Shown here: in pieces, positions 19,176 through 27,891 of the stretch | Numbering within the stretch: position 1 is the first letter of the stretch | How the letters are laid out: each line of letters starts with the position of its first letter | NCBI RefSeq assembly: GCF_008630635.1 | Contig: NZ_CP043869.1 | Coordinates: forward strand, 1,922,001 to 1,986,000 | Direction: 5' to 3' | Source of the DNA: Neptunomonas concharum | GTDB taxonomy: Bacteria; Pseudomonadota; Gammaproteobacteria; Pseudomonadales; Balneatricaceae | Length of the DNA: 64,000 bases | The notes under the pieces: generated by a model | Told to the model about the DNA's origin: nothing | Seen by the model: the letters and a program-made list of their open reading frames with translations, nothing else | Databases searched by the model: none | Translations under genes and position numbers: made by a program

Positions 19176-19877
19176 ATGTCGGGTTTTAATAAAGTAGTTA
19201 ACAGCTACGAAGAAGCGATGGCAGGCTTGGAAGATGGCATGACCATTATCGCTGGTGGCTTCGGCCTTTGCGGTATCCCAGAAAACCTGATCGCCCAGAT
19301 CAAAAAAATGGGCACAAAGGATCTGACTATTGTTTCTAACAACTGCGGTGTTGATGGATTCGGCCTTGGCATCCTGCTGGAAGACAAACAAGTCAAAAAG
19401 ATGATCTCTTCCTATGTTGGCGAAAACGCCTTGTTTGAAAAGCAACTATTAGCAGGCGAATTAGAAGTTGAGCTAACGCCTCAAGGTACGCTGGCTGAAA
19501 AAATGCGTGCCGGTGGTGCTGGTATCCCCGCCTTCTATACAGCGACTGGGTACGGTACTGAAGTCGGTAAAGGTAAAGATGTAAAAGAATTCAACGGCCG
19601 CAACTATATTCTCGAAGAATCAATTACGGGTGAGTTTGCGATTGTTAAAGGCTGGAAAGCCGACCGTTATGGCAACGTTGTTTACCGCCATACCGCTCAA
19701 AACTTCAATCCAATGGCTGCAACCGCAGGCAAAATCACGGTAGTTGAAGTGGAAGAAATCGTAGAGCCAGGCGAGTTAGACCCAACGCAGATTCACACCC
19801 CAGGCATCTATGTTGACCGTGTGATTCAAGGCACATTCGAAAAACGTATTGAACAGCGCACCGTGCGCACAGCTTAA
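19176..19877 (+). CDS. scoA: 3-oxoacid CoA-transferase subunit A
   Basis: A 233-residue alpha subunit of a succinyl-CoA:3-ketoacid CoA-transferase, which moves CoA from succinyl-CoA to acetoacetate or similar acids in ketone-body and polyhydroxybutyrate breakdown. The family motifs [16 protein letters not shown] (about 22-37), [12 protein letters not shown] and the glycine-rich [21 protein letters not shown] are all present. AGGAGT precedes the start. The beta-subunit gene follows after 16 bases. AtoD-like specificity cannot be excluded from sequence alone. Confidence 0.93.
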   Translation: MSGFNKVVNSYEEAMAGLEDGMTIIAGGFGLCGIPENLIAQIKKMGTKDLTIVSNNCGVDGFGLGILLEDKQVKKMISSYVGENALFEKQLLAGELEVELTPQGTLAEKMRAGGAGIPAFYTATGYGTEVGKGKDVKEFNGRNYILEESITGEFAIVKGWKADRYGNVVYRHTAQNFNPMAATAGKITVVEVEEIVEPGELDPTQIHTPGIYVDRVIQGTFEKRIEQRTVRTA

Positions 19878-19893
19878 GGGAGGAGAAAACATT

Positions 19894-20550
19894 ATGGCAC
19901 TTTCCCGCGAACAGATGGCTATGCGCGTTGCACGTGAGCTACAAGATGGTTACTACGTCAATTTGGGTATTGGTATCCCAACATTGGTTGCCAACTACAT
20001 CCCTGACGGAATGGAAGTGATGCTGCAATCAGAGAACGGCTTACTGGGTATGGGCCCCTTCCCTACCGATGATGAAGTCGATGCAGACATGATCAATGCC
20101 GGTAAGCAAACCGTCACAGCCATCACTGGCGCTTCTATTTTCTCATCAGCTGAGTCGTTTGCCATGATCCGTGGTGGTCATGTCGACTTAACTGTATTGG
20201 GCGCATTTGAAGTCGATGTTTCAGGTAACATCGCCTCTTACATGATCCCAGGCAAGCTGATTAAAGGCATGGGAGGCGCGATGGACCTCGTAGCCGGTGC
20301 GGATAACATCATCGTATTGATGACGCACGCCTCTAAACACGGCGAATCTAAACTACTGGATCAATGCTCTCTACCATTAACAGGTGCAGGCTGTATCAAA
20401 AAAGTTCTAACAGATCTTGCCTATTTGGAAATTGAAGATGGTGCTTTCATCCTTAAAGAGCGGGCACCCGGCGTCTCTGTAGAAGAGATCGTTTCTAAAA
20501 CCGCAGGTAAATTGATTGTTCCAGACCATGTTCCTGAAATGAGTTTTTAA
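19894..20550 (+). CDS. scoB: 3-oxoacid CoA-transferase subunit B
   Basis: The beta subunit, 218 residues when started at 19894, directly after an AGGGAGGAG ribosome-binding site; the open frame extends upstream into scoA but that part is not a separate protein. The catalytic Glu that forms the CoA thioester is expected in SENGLLGMGPFP (about 47-58). Other conserved blocks are GGHVDLTVLGAFEVD and the C-terminal KTAGKLIVPD. It forms the heterodimer with ScoA and ends the operon before a strong terminator. Confidence 0.93.
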   Translation: MALSREQMAMRVARELQDGYYVNLGIGIPTLVANYIPDGMEVMLQSENGLLGMGPFPTDDEVDADMINAGKQTVTAITGASIFSSAESFAMIRGGHVDLTVLGAFEVDVSGNIASYMIPGKLIKGMGGAMDLVAGADNIIVLMTHASKHGESKLLDQCSLPLTGAGCIKKVLTDLAYLEIEDGAFILKERAPGVSVEEIVSKTAGKLIVPDHVPEMSF

Positions 20551-20572
20551 CGCTTAACACTTGTAGCGCATT

Positions 20573-20596
20573 GCCCGGCCAGTCCGGGCTTTTTTA
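20573..20596 (+). terminator. rho-independent terminator after scoAB
   Basis: GCCCGG, a five-base loop and CCGGGC are followed directly by seven T residues (20590-20596). Confidence 0.85.
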
Positions 20597-20649
20597 TTAA
20601 TCCCCCACCTACGTTTAACACTCAGTACCGCCGCCCTGTTATGTTTTTC

Positions 20650-20666
20650 ATAGGAATAATTCCTAT
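20650..20666. promoter_or_regulatory. 17-bp perfect palindrome upstream of the DUF898/M48 operon
   Basis: ATAGGAAT, a central A, and ATTCCTAT form a perfect palindrome. It ends 15 bases before a possible -35 (CTGACA at 20682-20687) that pairs with TAGAAT at 20704-20709 over a 16-base spacer. This is the position expected for an activator site. No regulator is known to me for this sequence. Confidence 0.4.
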
Positions 20667-20745
20667 TTTTATGGTACTCCACTGACATTTATTTTTAGTC
20701 TGTTAGAATCCCGCATCCGAATATATACAGACAAGGATTTTTCTT

Positions 20746-21915
20746 ATGGATGAGCCTATCGTTCAAGAATCGACTACCCAGCCATTTAAATTCACTGGTA
20801 ATGGCCGTGAGTATTTCAAAATCTGGATTGTTAATATACTACTCTCCATTGTTACGCTAGGTATCTATTCTGCTTGGGCAAAAGTTCGCACGAATCGTTA
20901 TTTTTACGGTAACACATTCTTCAATGATGCAAACTTTGAATACCACGCCACTGGCTGGCAGATCTTTAAAGGGCGCATTATCGCTGCCATTGCTCTGCTC
21001 ATTTATGTTGCAGTAAGTGAGCTATTCCCTCAGGTCGGCTTCGGCTTGATGTTAATTATATTGCTTGCCACTCCGTGGATCATTTGGAACAGCTACCGCT
21101 TTAATGCTCGTATAACCAGCTATCGACAAGTCCGCTTTTCATTTGATGGCTCGTTAAGCAACGCCTATAAATACATGTTGTTATTACCTTTTTTACCTGC
21201 AGTCGCTATCGGGTTAATCGCTGGTACAACTTGGCTGCTGTTTGGCATGAATAGCATTATGGCAGTCTTCATTTTAGCCGCCCTCGCAATGATCAGCATC
21301 TATGCAATGGGGCCCTATGTACAGGCGCTCATGTACCGATACCGTTGGAACAACGCCCATTACGGACAGGGCGACTTTAGTGCCAATATAAGTATCAGCG
21401 TGTTTTTTAAAACCTACCTCTTCATCCTAGGGATCTTTTTATTATTTGCTGCAATTATTGCCGCTATAGGTTATGCAGCAGGAGCCGGGGCGATGATATC
21501 CGCTCAGAAAGAAGCAGGTACAGAACCAGGGCTGTTCAATATCTTTTTTCTGGTTGGTTACCTGTTTACACTTATGTTTAGTTTTTGGGCTAAAGCCTAC
21601 ATGGAGACACGTATTAATAACCATGTTTTTAACGAGTTGAAACTCGATAACGTACTTAACTTGCACTCCAATCTTCAAGTTAAACCGCTGTTTTGGATTC
21701 ATATAACAAATTTATTCCTGATTATTTTCACGCTCGGTTTAGCCATACCTTTTGCTAAAGTACGCTTAGCCAACTATCGCGCAGACTCAACATCGGGCAC
21801 GATAACTCAAGATCTAGCGCACTATGCAAGCTTACAACAACAGAAACAGTCTGCTTTAGGTGATGAACTAGGTGAAGCTTTTGATCTCCAAGGTGACTTA
21901 GGTATCAGCCTTTGA
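20746..21915 (+). CDS. DUF898 (YjgN family) membrane protein
   Basis: A 389-residue polytopic inner-membrane protein with about seven to eight hydrophobic segments. The YjgN signature appears twice: FTGNGREYFKIWIVNILLSI with TLGIYSAWAKVRTNRYFYG near the N-terminus, and HITNLFLIIFTLGLAIPFAKVR near the C-terminus, showing an internal duplication. The function of the family is unknown. The stop overlaps the start of the M48 protease gene (TTGA overlap at 21912-21915), so the two are translationally coupled and probably act together. Confidence 0.88.
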   Translation: MDEPIVQESTTQPFKFTGNGREYFKIWIVNILLSIVTLGIYSAWAKVRTNRYFYGNTFFNDANFEYHATGWQIFKGRIIAAIALLIYVAVSELFPQVGFGLMLIILLATPWIIWNSYRFNARITSYRQVRFSFDGSLSNAYKYMLLLPFLPAVAIGLIAGTTWLLFGMNSIMAVFILAALAMISIYAMGPYVQALMYRYRWNNAHYGQGDFSANISISVFFKTYLFILGIFLLFAAIIAAIGYAAGAGAMISAQKEAGTEPGLFNIFFLVGYLFTLMFSFWAKAYMETRINNHVFNELKLDNVLNLHSNLQVKPLFWIHITNLFLIIFTLGLAIPFAKVRLANYRADSTSGTITQDLAHYASLQQQKQSALGDELGEAFDLQGDLGISL

Positions 21916-22937
21916 TTTCTGGTTATTACTATCCCGCCAATCAGTCAGCCCGCTCGCGGGCTGACATTCACATCGAAGGTAGCCGATACACATTGATCCG
22001 CGCTGATGGTAAACCCTTACATGGGGATATTAGTGACCTCGATATTAGCAACCGAGTTGGGAATATTACTCGTCGTATTACCTTTCCTGACGGTACTCTG
22101 TTAGAGACTCATGATAACGAAGCGATTGATACATGGATTAAGTCCGCCGGCCAACCTCGAAACCTTTGGCTTCACACATTAGAGACGAATCTGTCTTTAA
22201 TCATCTTTTCTATTGTATTTGTGGTGACACTGACTCTTAGCTTCATTAAATGGGGCATACCCGCCATAAGTTATCAAGTTGCTCACGCACTCCCCGCCGA
22301 GCTGAGCATAGCGATTGGGGAACATAGTATAGCGGTGCTCGACTCCACACTCTTCACCCCTTCATCATTATCTGAAGAACAACAAGCCTCAATACGAAGC
22401 GAGATAACAAGCACACTTCTTAATCGGGTTGATATAGATATCCCTATCAAGTTCCATTTTCGTACGATGGAAAATAGCAACGGTCCTATCGCTAATGCAT
22501 TCGCACTACCCTCAGGCGATATTTTTGTTACGGATAAACTGGTGGAGCAGTTAGACCAACCTAATGAGCTTAACAGTGTCATTTTGCATGAAATTGGTCA
22601 TATCAAGCACCGCCATGGTCTACAACATGTCATACGCTCCTCAACCATCGCCTTACTGACCGTATTTATCGTGGGTGATAATTTATCGTTCGGCCAAGAC
22701 CTCATCGTTGCTTTCCCTACATTTTTAACGCAGCAAGGTTATTCACGAAAAGCAGAAGAGGAAGCGGACGAGTACGCTCTAGAGCATATGTTAAAACTAG
22801 GATTAGACACAGAAGCCTTTGCAACAGCGCTAGAAAAAATTATTCCAGACGCAGCGAAAACAAAAAACAGTGGCAACGTATATTTATCAACGCACCCTGA
22901 TACCCGAAAGCGAATAGAAGCCGCTAGGAAGTATTAG
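21912..22937 (+). CDS. M48 family metallopeptidase, membrane-anchored
   Basis: A 341-residue zinc protease. An N-terminal soluble domain (1-90) is followed by one clear membrane segment (about 95-117, LSLIIFSIVFVVTLTLSFI). The M48 domain has the zinc motif HEIGH at 226-230 and the third ligand region EEEADEYALEHM. The start is a TTG at 21912 that overlaps the upstream TGA; no in-frame ATG occurs before the protease domain is reached, and a weak TTAGGT lies upstream. Like other M48 proteins it may act in envelope quality control. The pairing with the DUF898 protein suggests a shared job. Confidence 0.88.
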   Translation: MISGYYYPANQSARSRADIHIEGSRYTLIRADGKPLHGDISDLDISNRVGNITRRITFPDGTLLETHDNEAIDTWIKSAGQPRNLWLHTLETNLSLIIFSIVFVVTLTLSFIKWGIPAISYQVAHALPAELSIAIGEHSIAVLDSTLFTPSSLSEEQQASIRSEITSTLLNRVDIDIPIKFHFRTMENSNGPIANAFALPSGDIFVTDKLVEQLDQPNELNSVILHEIGHIKHRHGLQHVIRSSTIALLTVFIVGDNLSFGQDLIVAFPTFLTQQGYSRKAEEEADEYALEHMLKLGLDTEAFATALEKIIPDAAKTKNSGNVYLSTHPDTRKRIEAARKY

Positions 22938-23023
22938 CGTGACAGTCATCACCCCGAGTGAATGAAGAGCTATCTAAATTTTCGCAACGTGTAAAATTTA
23001 CTATCCATCCACACAGTAACCCG

Positions 23024-23165
23024 TATAATCGCTACCGTTTACTCACTATGAGTATGTCCTAAGGGGTGGCAGTGCTATCTATTAGCCTGGCCTGAGATGC
23101 ACATGATGTGCGAACCCTCTGAACCTGATCCGGATGATACCGGCGTAGGAATAGGAACGATTACA
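23024..23165 (+). ncRNA. TPP (thiamine pyrophosphate) riboswitch, THI element
   Basis: The conserved parts of the aptamer are in order: GGGGTGGC at about 23063-23070, CTGAGATGC at about 23092-23100, GAACCCTCTGAACCTGAT and the GGATGATACCGGCGTAGGAA stretch ending at about 23150. The aptamer proper is about 23058-23152. A TATAAT at 23024-23029 is a likely -10 box. The RNA precedes a TonB-dependent receptor. Downstream, a hairpin covers the ribosome-binding site, so control is probably at translation: TPP bound means OFF. The aptamer call rests on its strongly conserved sequence; the mode is inferred. Confidence 0.95.
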
Positions 23166-23192
23166 AGCCTACTTTTCCCGCTACTCAACCGG

Positions 23193-23217
23193 GTCTCCAA
23201 GCATTATTATCGGAGAC
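23193..23217 (+). promoter_or_regulatory. ribosome-binding-site-sequestering hairpin of the TPP riboswitch
   Basis: GTCTCC (23193-23198) pairs with GGAGAC (23212-23217), and the second arm contains the GGAG that serves the ATG at 23222. There is no T tract, so this is not a terminator. It is a likely expression platform for the upstream TPP aptamer. Confidence 0.7.
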
Positions 23218-23221
23218 TTGT

Positions 23222-25318
23222 ATGCACTTTACGTTAAACCCGCTCTATCCATCTGTCTTGGCAATGGCTGTGCTTACTGCTAATGAGTCCGTGGCTACTA
23301 ATAGATCAATGAATAACGACTTACCTGTCATTTACATCACCTCAGGCGTCCGAGGTGCGGCATTGAATCAAGTCCCTGCTAGCCTGACTGCCGTGAATCA
23401 AGAAACCTTACAAAAACAACCCACATCACATACCGAAGCAATGCCCTCACTTGCGCCAAACGTCAACAGCAGTCATGGCGCATCCCGAGCACGCTTTTTC
23501 CAGATCCGTGGCATTGGCGAGCGTAGCCAGTTTATCGGGCCGGTTAACCCATCCGTCGGCGTGACGATGGATGGCATAGATATGAGTAATATCGGAGCGG
23601 CAGCAACACTGATGGATGCTCAGCAAGTGGAAATACTTCGTGGACCGCAAGGCACCTTGTATGGTGCTAACGCTCTAGCAGGACTCATTCATATTCGCTC
23701 TAACGATCCAACGACGAAGACTCAAGGTCGAGTAGAAACGACGCTAGCGACCTATAATACCCGCAGCCTAACAGCGGCTGTAGGCGGCCCAGTAAATGAG
23801 AACGTGGGGTATCGAGTAGCGATACAAAGCAACCGTAGTGACGGTTTTATGGAGAACGACTATCTCGATAAAAGTCACACTAACAATATCGATGAGACAT
23901 TTTTGCGCGGCAAGCTACGCATTCAAGCTAACGATCACCACATGCTCGATTTAACTGGCTTTTATGCCGATGTTGATAACGGTTACGATGCCTTTTCGCT
24001 AGATAACAATCGTCACACATTATCTGACCAGCCTGGGCATGACCGCCTAGAATCATCAGCCCTTGCGCTGAAATCAACCTGGACAGGACACAACGCATTT
24101 ACGCTGGAAACCAGCCTTAGTCACTCCTCAGCTGATCAGGAGTATGGCTACGATGAGGACTGGGCCTATCCTTTCTTTTTTACCAACCCGGATGACCCAA
24201 CCGAGGATTGGGGTTACAACTGGTTTGATAACTACAAAAGGGATATCTCTACAACAACAGCGGAGATGCGTTTCATTTCTGCTCCCGGTGCTGAGCTGTT
24301 TAATGGAACAACCGATTGGGTAACCGGCGTTTATTATTATCATCGAGAGACTGATCTGCTTCGCCAGCGCACCGACAATGCAGATTTTAATAGCGATTAC
24401 ACAACTTCACGTTTTGCAGTATATGGTCAGTTAGAATCACGCTTATCAGATGTTTTACGTCTAACCTCAGGATTACGCTTTGAGCAAAGCGAGTTTGATT
24501 ATAGCGACAGCGACAGCGTGACATCCGATGAAGACGACCTACTCGCTGGCGGACGCTTAGCACTTGAGTATTTAGCGAATCAAAACCGTACCTATTACGC
24601 GCTTGTCTCTGCTGGCTACAAAGTAGGCGGCGTTAATGCAGACACAAATTTACCCGAGGAGCAGCGCGCTTTTGAAACAGAGTCGTTGTGGAACTATGAA
24701 GTAGGCGCTAAGAGCAACCTGCTCGATAATCGTTTGCAGACACAAGTTGCACTATTTTATCAACGCAGAAATGATGCTCAGATCAAAGGCTACCGCACGA
24801 TATCTATGCCGAGCGGTGGCACCAGTTTTATCGACTATATCGATAATACGGATCAAGCCTACAGCTATGGTCTTGAAGCTGAAGCACAGTGGCAGGTTAC
24901 GCCAGCCATTAACCTGTTCGGCGGCTTAGGTTTACTGGAAACCCAACTAAACGATTCTGGCGCTGCTTTCGACGGCCGCGATTCTGCACAATCACCGAGC
25001 TATCAGTTTATGCTAGGTGCTGCCTTTAAGCATAGCCAGCATTGGTTCTCGGGCATTGAAGTAGAAGGCAAGGATGAGTTCTATTTCTCTGATAGCCACA
25101 ACCAGCGCTCCGATAGCTATACATTGGTTAATGCACATATCGGTTACCAAACGCCAGACTGGAGCATTCGTCTTTGGGGCCGCAACTTAACCAATGAGCA
25201 TTATGCCGTGCGTGGTTTCTACTTCGGAAACGACCCTAGAATCGATTGGGCAGAGACTCAATATACTCAGCTTGGCTCACCCCGCCAGATCGGTATTACT
25301 GCAGCAGTGAATTTTTAA
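23222..25318 (+). CDS. TonB-dependent receptor, probable thiamine (or precursor) outer-membrane transporter
   Basis: A 698-residue outer-membrane receptor. A short signal peptide (about 1-26) is followed by a possible TonB box (VIYIT near 35-39), a plug domain (about 45-155, with FFQIRGIGERSQ and VEILRGPQGTLYGANALAGLI) and a 22-strand barrel that ends in the usual C-terminal Phe (ITAAVNF). The TPP riboswitch directly upstream indicates that it is made when thiamine is scarce, so it likely imports thiamine, a thiamine phosphate or a precursor. No inner-membrane thiamine transporter gene lies beside it. Plug and barrel resemble many siderophore receptors, so the ligand is assigned by regulation alone. 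Confidence 0.9.
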   Translation: MHFTLNPLYPSVLAMAVLTANESVATNRSMNNDLPVIYITSGVRGAALNQVPASLTAVNQETLQKQPTSHTEAMPSLAPNVNSSHGASRARFFQIRGIGERSQFIGPVNPSVGVTMDGIDMSNIGAAATLMDAQQVEILRGPQGTLYGANALAGLIHIRSNDPTTKTQGRVETTLATYNTRSLTAAVGGPVNENVGYRVAIQSNRSDGFMENDYLDKSHTNNIDETFLRGKLRIQANDHHMLDLTGFYADVDNGYDAFSLDNNRHTLSDQPGHDRLESSALALKSTWTGHNAFTLETSLSHSSADQEYGYDEDWAYPFFFTNPDDPTEDWGYNWFDNYKRDISTTTAEMRFISAPGAELFNGTTDWVTGVYYYHRETDLLRQRTDNADFNSDYTTSRFAVYGQLESRLSDVLRLTSGLRFEQSEFDYSDSDSVTSDEDDLLAGGRLALEYLANQNRTYYALVSAGYKVGGVNADTNLPEEQRAFETESLWNYEVGAKSNLLDNRLQTQVALFYQRRNDAQIKGYRTISMPSGGTSFIDYIDNTDQAYSYGLEAEAQWQVTPAINLFGGLGLLETQLNDSGAAFDGRDSAQSPSYQFMLGAAFKHSQHWFSGIEVEGKDEFYFSDSHNQRSDSYTLVNAHIGYQTPDWSIRLWGRNLTNEHYAVRGFYFGNDPRIDWAETQYTQLGSPRQIGITAAVNF

Positions 25319-25326
25319 AGCCCTGT

Positions 25327-25356
25327 AAAAATGCCGACCTATTTAGGTCGGCATTT
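25327..25356. terminator. strong bidirectional terminator
   Basis: AAAATGCCGACCTA and TAGGTCGGCATTTT form a stem of about 13 bp with a 2-3-base loop and T tracts on both strands, between the receptor and the convergent cytochrome gene. Confidence 0.88.
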
Positions 25357-25382
25357 TTAGTCGTGACGGCAAAATAAAACTA

Positions 25383-25709
25383 TTACTGTGCAAACTTATA
25401 ATATTCACGATTTAGATAGGCCGCCACATCAGAAACATCTTCAGGGAACCAGCCAACATCCAAATTCGTATTGCAACCTTCCACAAAGCTTTCTAACTTC
25501 GCATAGCTTGTTACTTTTCGCTCTTCACGTTGATAAAAAGCCGGTTGATGGCATGTATCGCAGTTGGCATCCGTATAGTGCTCGCCACGAATAGTTCTTT
25601 CCAGCTCAACCTCCTTGTACAGTGCTTCGCCATTATCTGCATCAGCCGCTTGTAACGCACTTACAGGCAACCCAACAATTAGTAATGAAGCCAGCAATAC
25701 CTTTTTCAT
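25383..25709 (-). CDS. small periplasmic c-type cytochrome without an axial Met, possibly SHP-like
   Basis: A 108-residue precursor with a clear signal peptide (about 1-21, MKKVLLASLLIVGLPVSALQ). One heme site CDTCH lies at 50-54. The mature protein has no methionine at all, so the usual His/Met ligation of class I cytochromes is excluded. Near the C-terminus it has FVEGCNTN (C79, N80), then PEDVSDVAAYLN, which resembles the Asn-ligand region of the sphaeroides heme protein SHP; a His44 ligand or an open site are alternatives. The gene follows dsbD by 40 bases on the same strand and is probably co-transcribed with it, which fits because DsbD supplies the reductant for cytochrome c assembly. 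Confidence 0.88.
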   Translation of the reverse strand: MKKVLLASLLIVGLPVSALQAADADNGEALYKEVELERTIRGEHYTDANCDTCHQPAFYQREERKVTSYAKLESFVEGCNTNLDVGWFPEDVSDVAAYLNREYYKFAQ

Positions 25710-25749
25710 ATCATCCTCCGTGGCGACTAAAGGCCAGTTTTTCTATTTA

Positions 25750-27627
25750 TTATGATCCATCCAACCGCGTCAGATGGTTAAGGAAATCATCGGGGTCTAT
25801 CACCCCCACCAATGTCAGATCAGGGCGTAGCTGCCCTTGTTTGTCGTAAAAAATAAGCGCCGGCGGACCAATCACTTTATAAGCTTTATTGAGCGCTTTC
25901 GATGCCTCATCGTTTGCCGTAACATCCACCTTCACTCGGGCAAAGCCGGACAATGCCTGTTTTACTCCCTCATCGGCAAAGGTGACATGCTCAAGCTCAA
26001 TACAAGAGATGCACCAGTCCGCATAGAAATCCAGCATGACAGGCTGACCCACACGCTTAGCCTGCTCCAACACCGGCTCAAGCGCTTCTAAGGACGTCAC
26101 ATTGATAAAGCTCATTTCTGAAGATTGCGACGCATTCGCACTGTTCCCCGTCAGGCCTTTCAAAGGGTATAAAATACTTTTACCCCCTGACAACAAACCG
26201 ACTAAAAGCGCAGCACCATAGAGCAGGGCAATGATACCAACACCTTTCCATAGTTTATGCCAACCCTTTGCTTGGGTTGGGATAGGATCAATCGCCCGCA
26301 TGTAGATGGCGGATATAATCAAAACTACAGAAGTTAAAAGCATCGTTACCTGCACCGCAACCACACGATCCAGCATCCAAATGGCCATCAAAATCAGGAG
26401 TACACCAAAGCCTGCCTTGATAGCATCCATCCAGACGCCCGCTTTAGGTAGCAGTTTACCCGCTGATGCTCCCACCAGCAGAATAGGAACGCCCATACCC
26501 AAACTTAAGCTAAATAATGCTAAACCACCGAGTAATGGATCTCCTGATTGCCCAATATAGATCAAAGCTCCCGCCAAGGGTGCTGCCATACAAGGGCCGA
26601 CAATAAGCGCTGATAGTAGCCCCATAATGGCAACGCCGGTCACAGTACCCCCTTTTTGATGGTTACTCGCTTTGTTTAAGCGAGTTTGCCAACTATTGGG
26701 AAGCTGCAAGTCATAGAAGCCAAACATGGAGAATGCTAAAGCCACAAAAATCAGGCTAAAAAAGCCAATAATCCAAGGGTTTTGAAAAGCAGCTTGCAAG
26801 TTCTCGCCAAACAGCCCAGCCAAAACGCCAGCAATGGTATAGGTCACCGAAACAGCCAAGACATAGACCGCCGATAAAAATAGCGCTCGTCCAGTCGTGA
26901 TCCTATGACCATGCCCTGCAATGATACTCGAAATAATCGGAATCATCGGAAAGACACAAGGGGTTAGCGATAAGGCTAGGCCACCTAGGAAAAAGGCACC
27001 TAACGTTAGCAATAAACTTCCACCCGCCAAGATTTCTGCAAAATGATCCTGCTCGCTAACCACTGGCTGTTGGATGGTATTCGCAGTTGCGCCAACAGCA
27101 CTTGGTGTGATTTCAGCTGGGGGAACTGTTGCTTCTACGTCATGAGGAATTTGAGAGACAGCCAATGTTGTTGTAACCGGTGGGTAACATATCCCCCCTT
27201 CCCAGCAGCCTTGGTATGAGATCGATAAGGAGCCATCGGAAGGTTGATTCAACACACTCTTTAACTGCAAGGTAACAGCAGCCTGCTGGTGATAGACCTC
27301 AACACTGCCAAACAGTGGATCATCTTTGGTCTCTGTCACACCATTAATACGACTGAGCACCTCAATCTGATCAGAAGGCGTTACCGTGATACGGTCCCGA
27401 TATAAGTAATATCGGTCAGGGATATCCCAACGCAATACAACCTTACCGTTATTTCCGATCTCAGGAATAAAGATAAACGCTTCTTCAACGGGTAAAGGGC
27501 CATCATTTTGCTGACCTAGTGAGTTACTTTTACCATCAAAAAAGCCTGCATAGGCAATCCCAAAGCCAGCAGTTGAAATAATGACTGTAAAACACAGCCT
27601 CATAAATAGACTTAACAAATTCGGCAC
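25750..27627 (-). CDS. dsbD: thiol:disulfide interchange protein DsbD
   Basis: A 625-residue inner-membrane protein that passes electrons from cytoplasmic thioredoxin to periplasmic DsbC, DsbG and the cytochrome c maturation system. The signal peptide (about 1-27) is followed by the periplasmic alpha domain with its cysteine pair (GCWEGGICYPP, about 141-151), eight membrane segments with the conserved Cys in SLTPCVFPMIP and VGPCMAAPLAGALIYIG, and a C-terminal thioredoxin-like domain with WCISC (Cys539, Cys542). All three cysteine pairs are present. An in-frame ATG at residue 9 is an alternative start. It is divergent from the DAHP synthase gene. Confidence 0.95.
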   Translation of the reverse strand: MPNLLSLFMRLCFTVIISTAGFGIAYAGFFDGKSNSLGQQNDGPLPVEEAFIFIPEIGNNGKVVLRWDIPDRYYLYRDRITVTPSDQIEVLSRINGVTETKDDPLFGSVEVYHQQAAVTLQLKSVLNQPSDGSLSISYQGCWEGGICYPPVTTTLAVSQIPHDVEATVPPAEITPSAVGATANTIQQPVVSEQDHFAEILAGGSLLLTLGAFFLGGLALSLTPCVFPMIPIISSIIAGHGHRITTGRALFLSAVYVLAVSVTYTIAGVLAGLFGENLQAAFQNPWIIGFFSLIFVALAFSMFGFYDLQLPNSWQTRLNKASNHQKGGTVTGVAIMGLLSALIVGPCMAAPLAGALIYIGQSGDPLLGGLALFSLSLGMGVPILLVGASAGKLLPKAGVWMDAIKAGFGVLLILMAIWMLDRVVAVQVTMLLTSVVLIISAIYMRAIDPIPTQAKGWHKLWKGVGIIALLYGAALLVGLLSGGKSILYPLKGLTGNSANASQSSEMSFINVTSLEALEPVLEQAKRVGQPVMLDFYADWCISCIELEHVTFADEGVKQALSGFARVKVDVTANDEASKALNKAYKVIGPPALIFYDKQGQLRPDLTLVGVIDPDDFLNHLTRLDGS

Positions 27628-27891
27628 AGATCCGATGCTCCTGAATCTAATAAAGGTGTTCTATGGACTACGCGCTATTCCTTGAGTTCTGACACACTTC
27701 ATTAATTATGGAATAACATCATTCCCTAAAAGAATAAACAACTCAACTCTTGTACGCCATTGTAGCATTACTCTTTTGTTTCATACTGTCGGATTCGACC
27801 CTCTGTACCCTTATATAATTCACGGGTTTATGGTAAAAAGGCCTGCATTATGATTACGCACTTGCGTAGGAATCTGTTCAGGAAAAAGACA

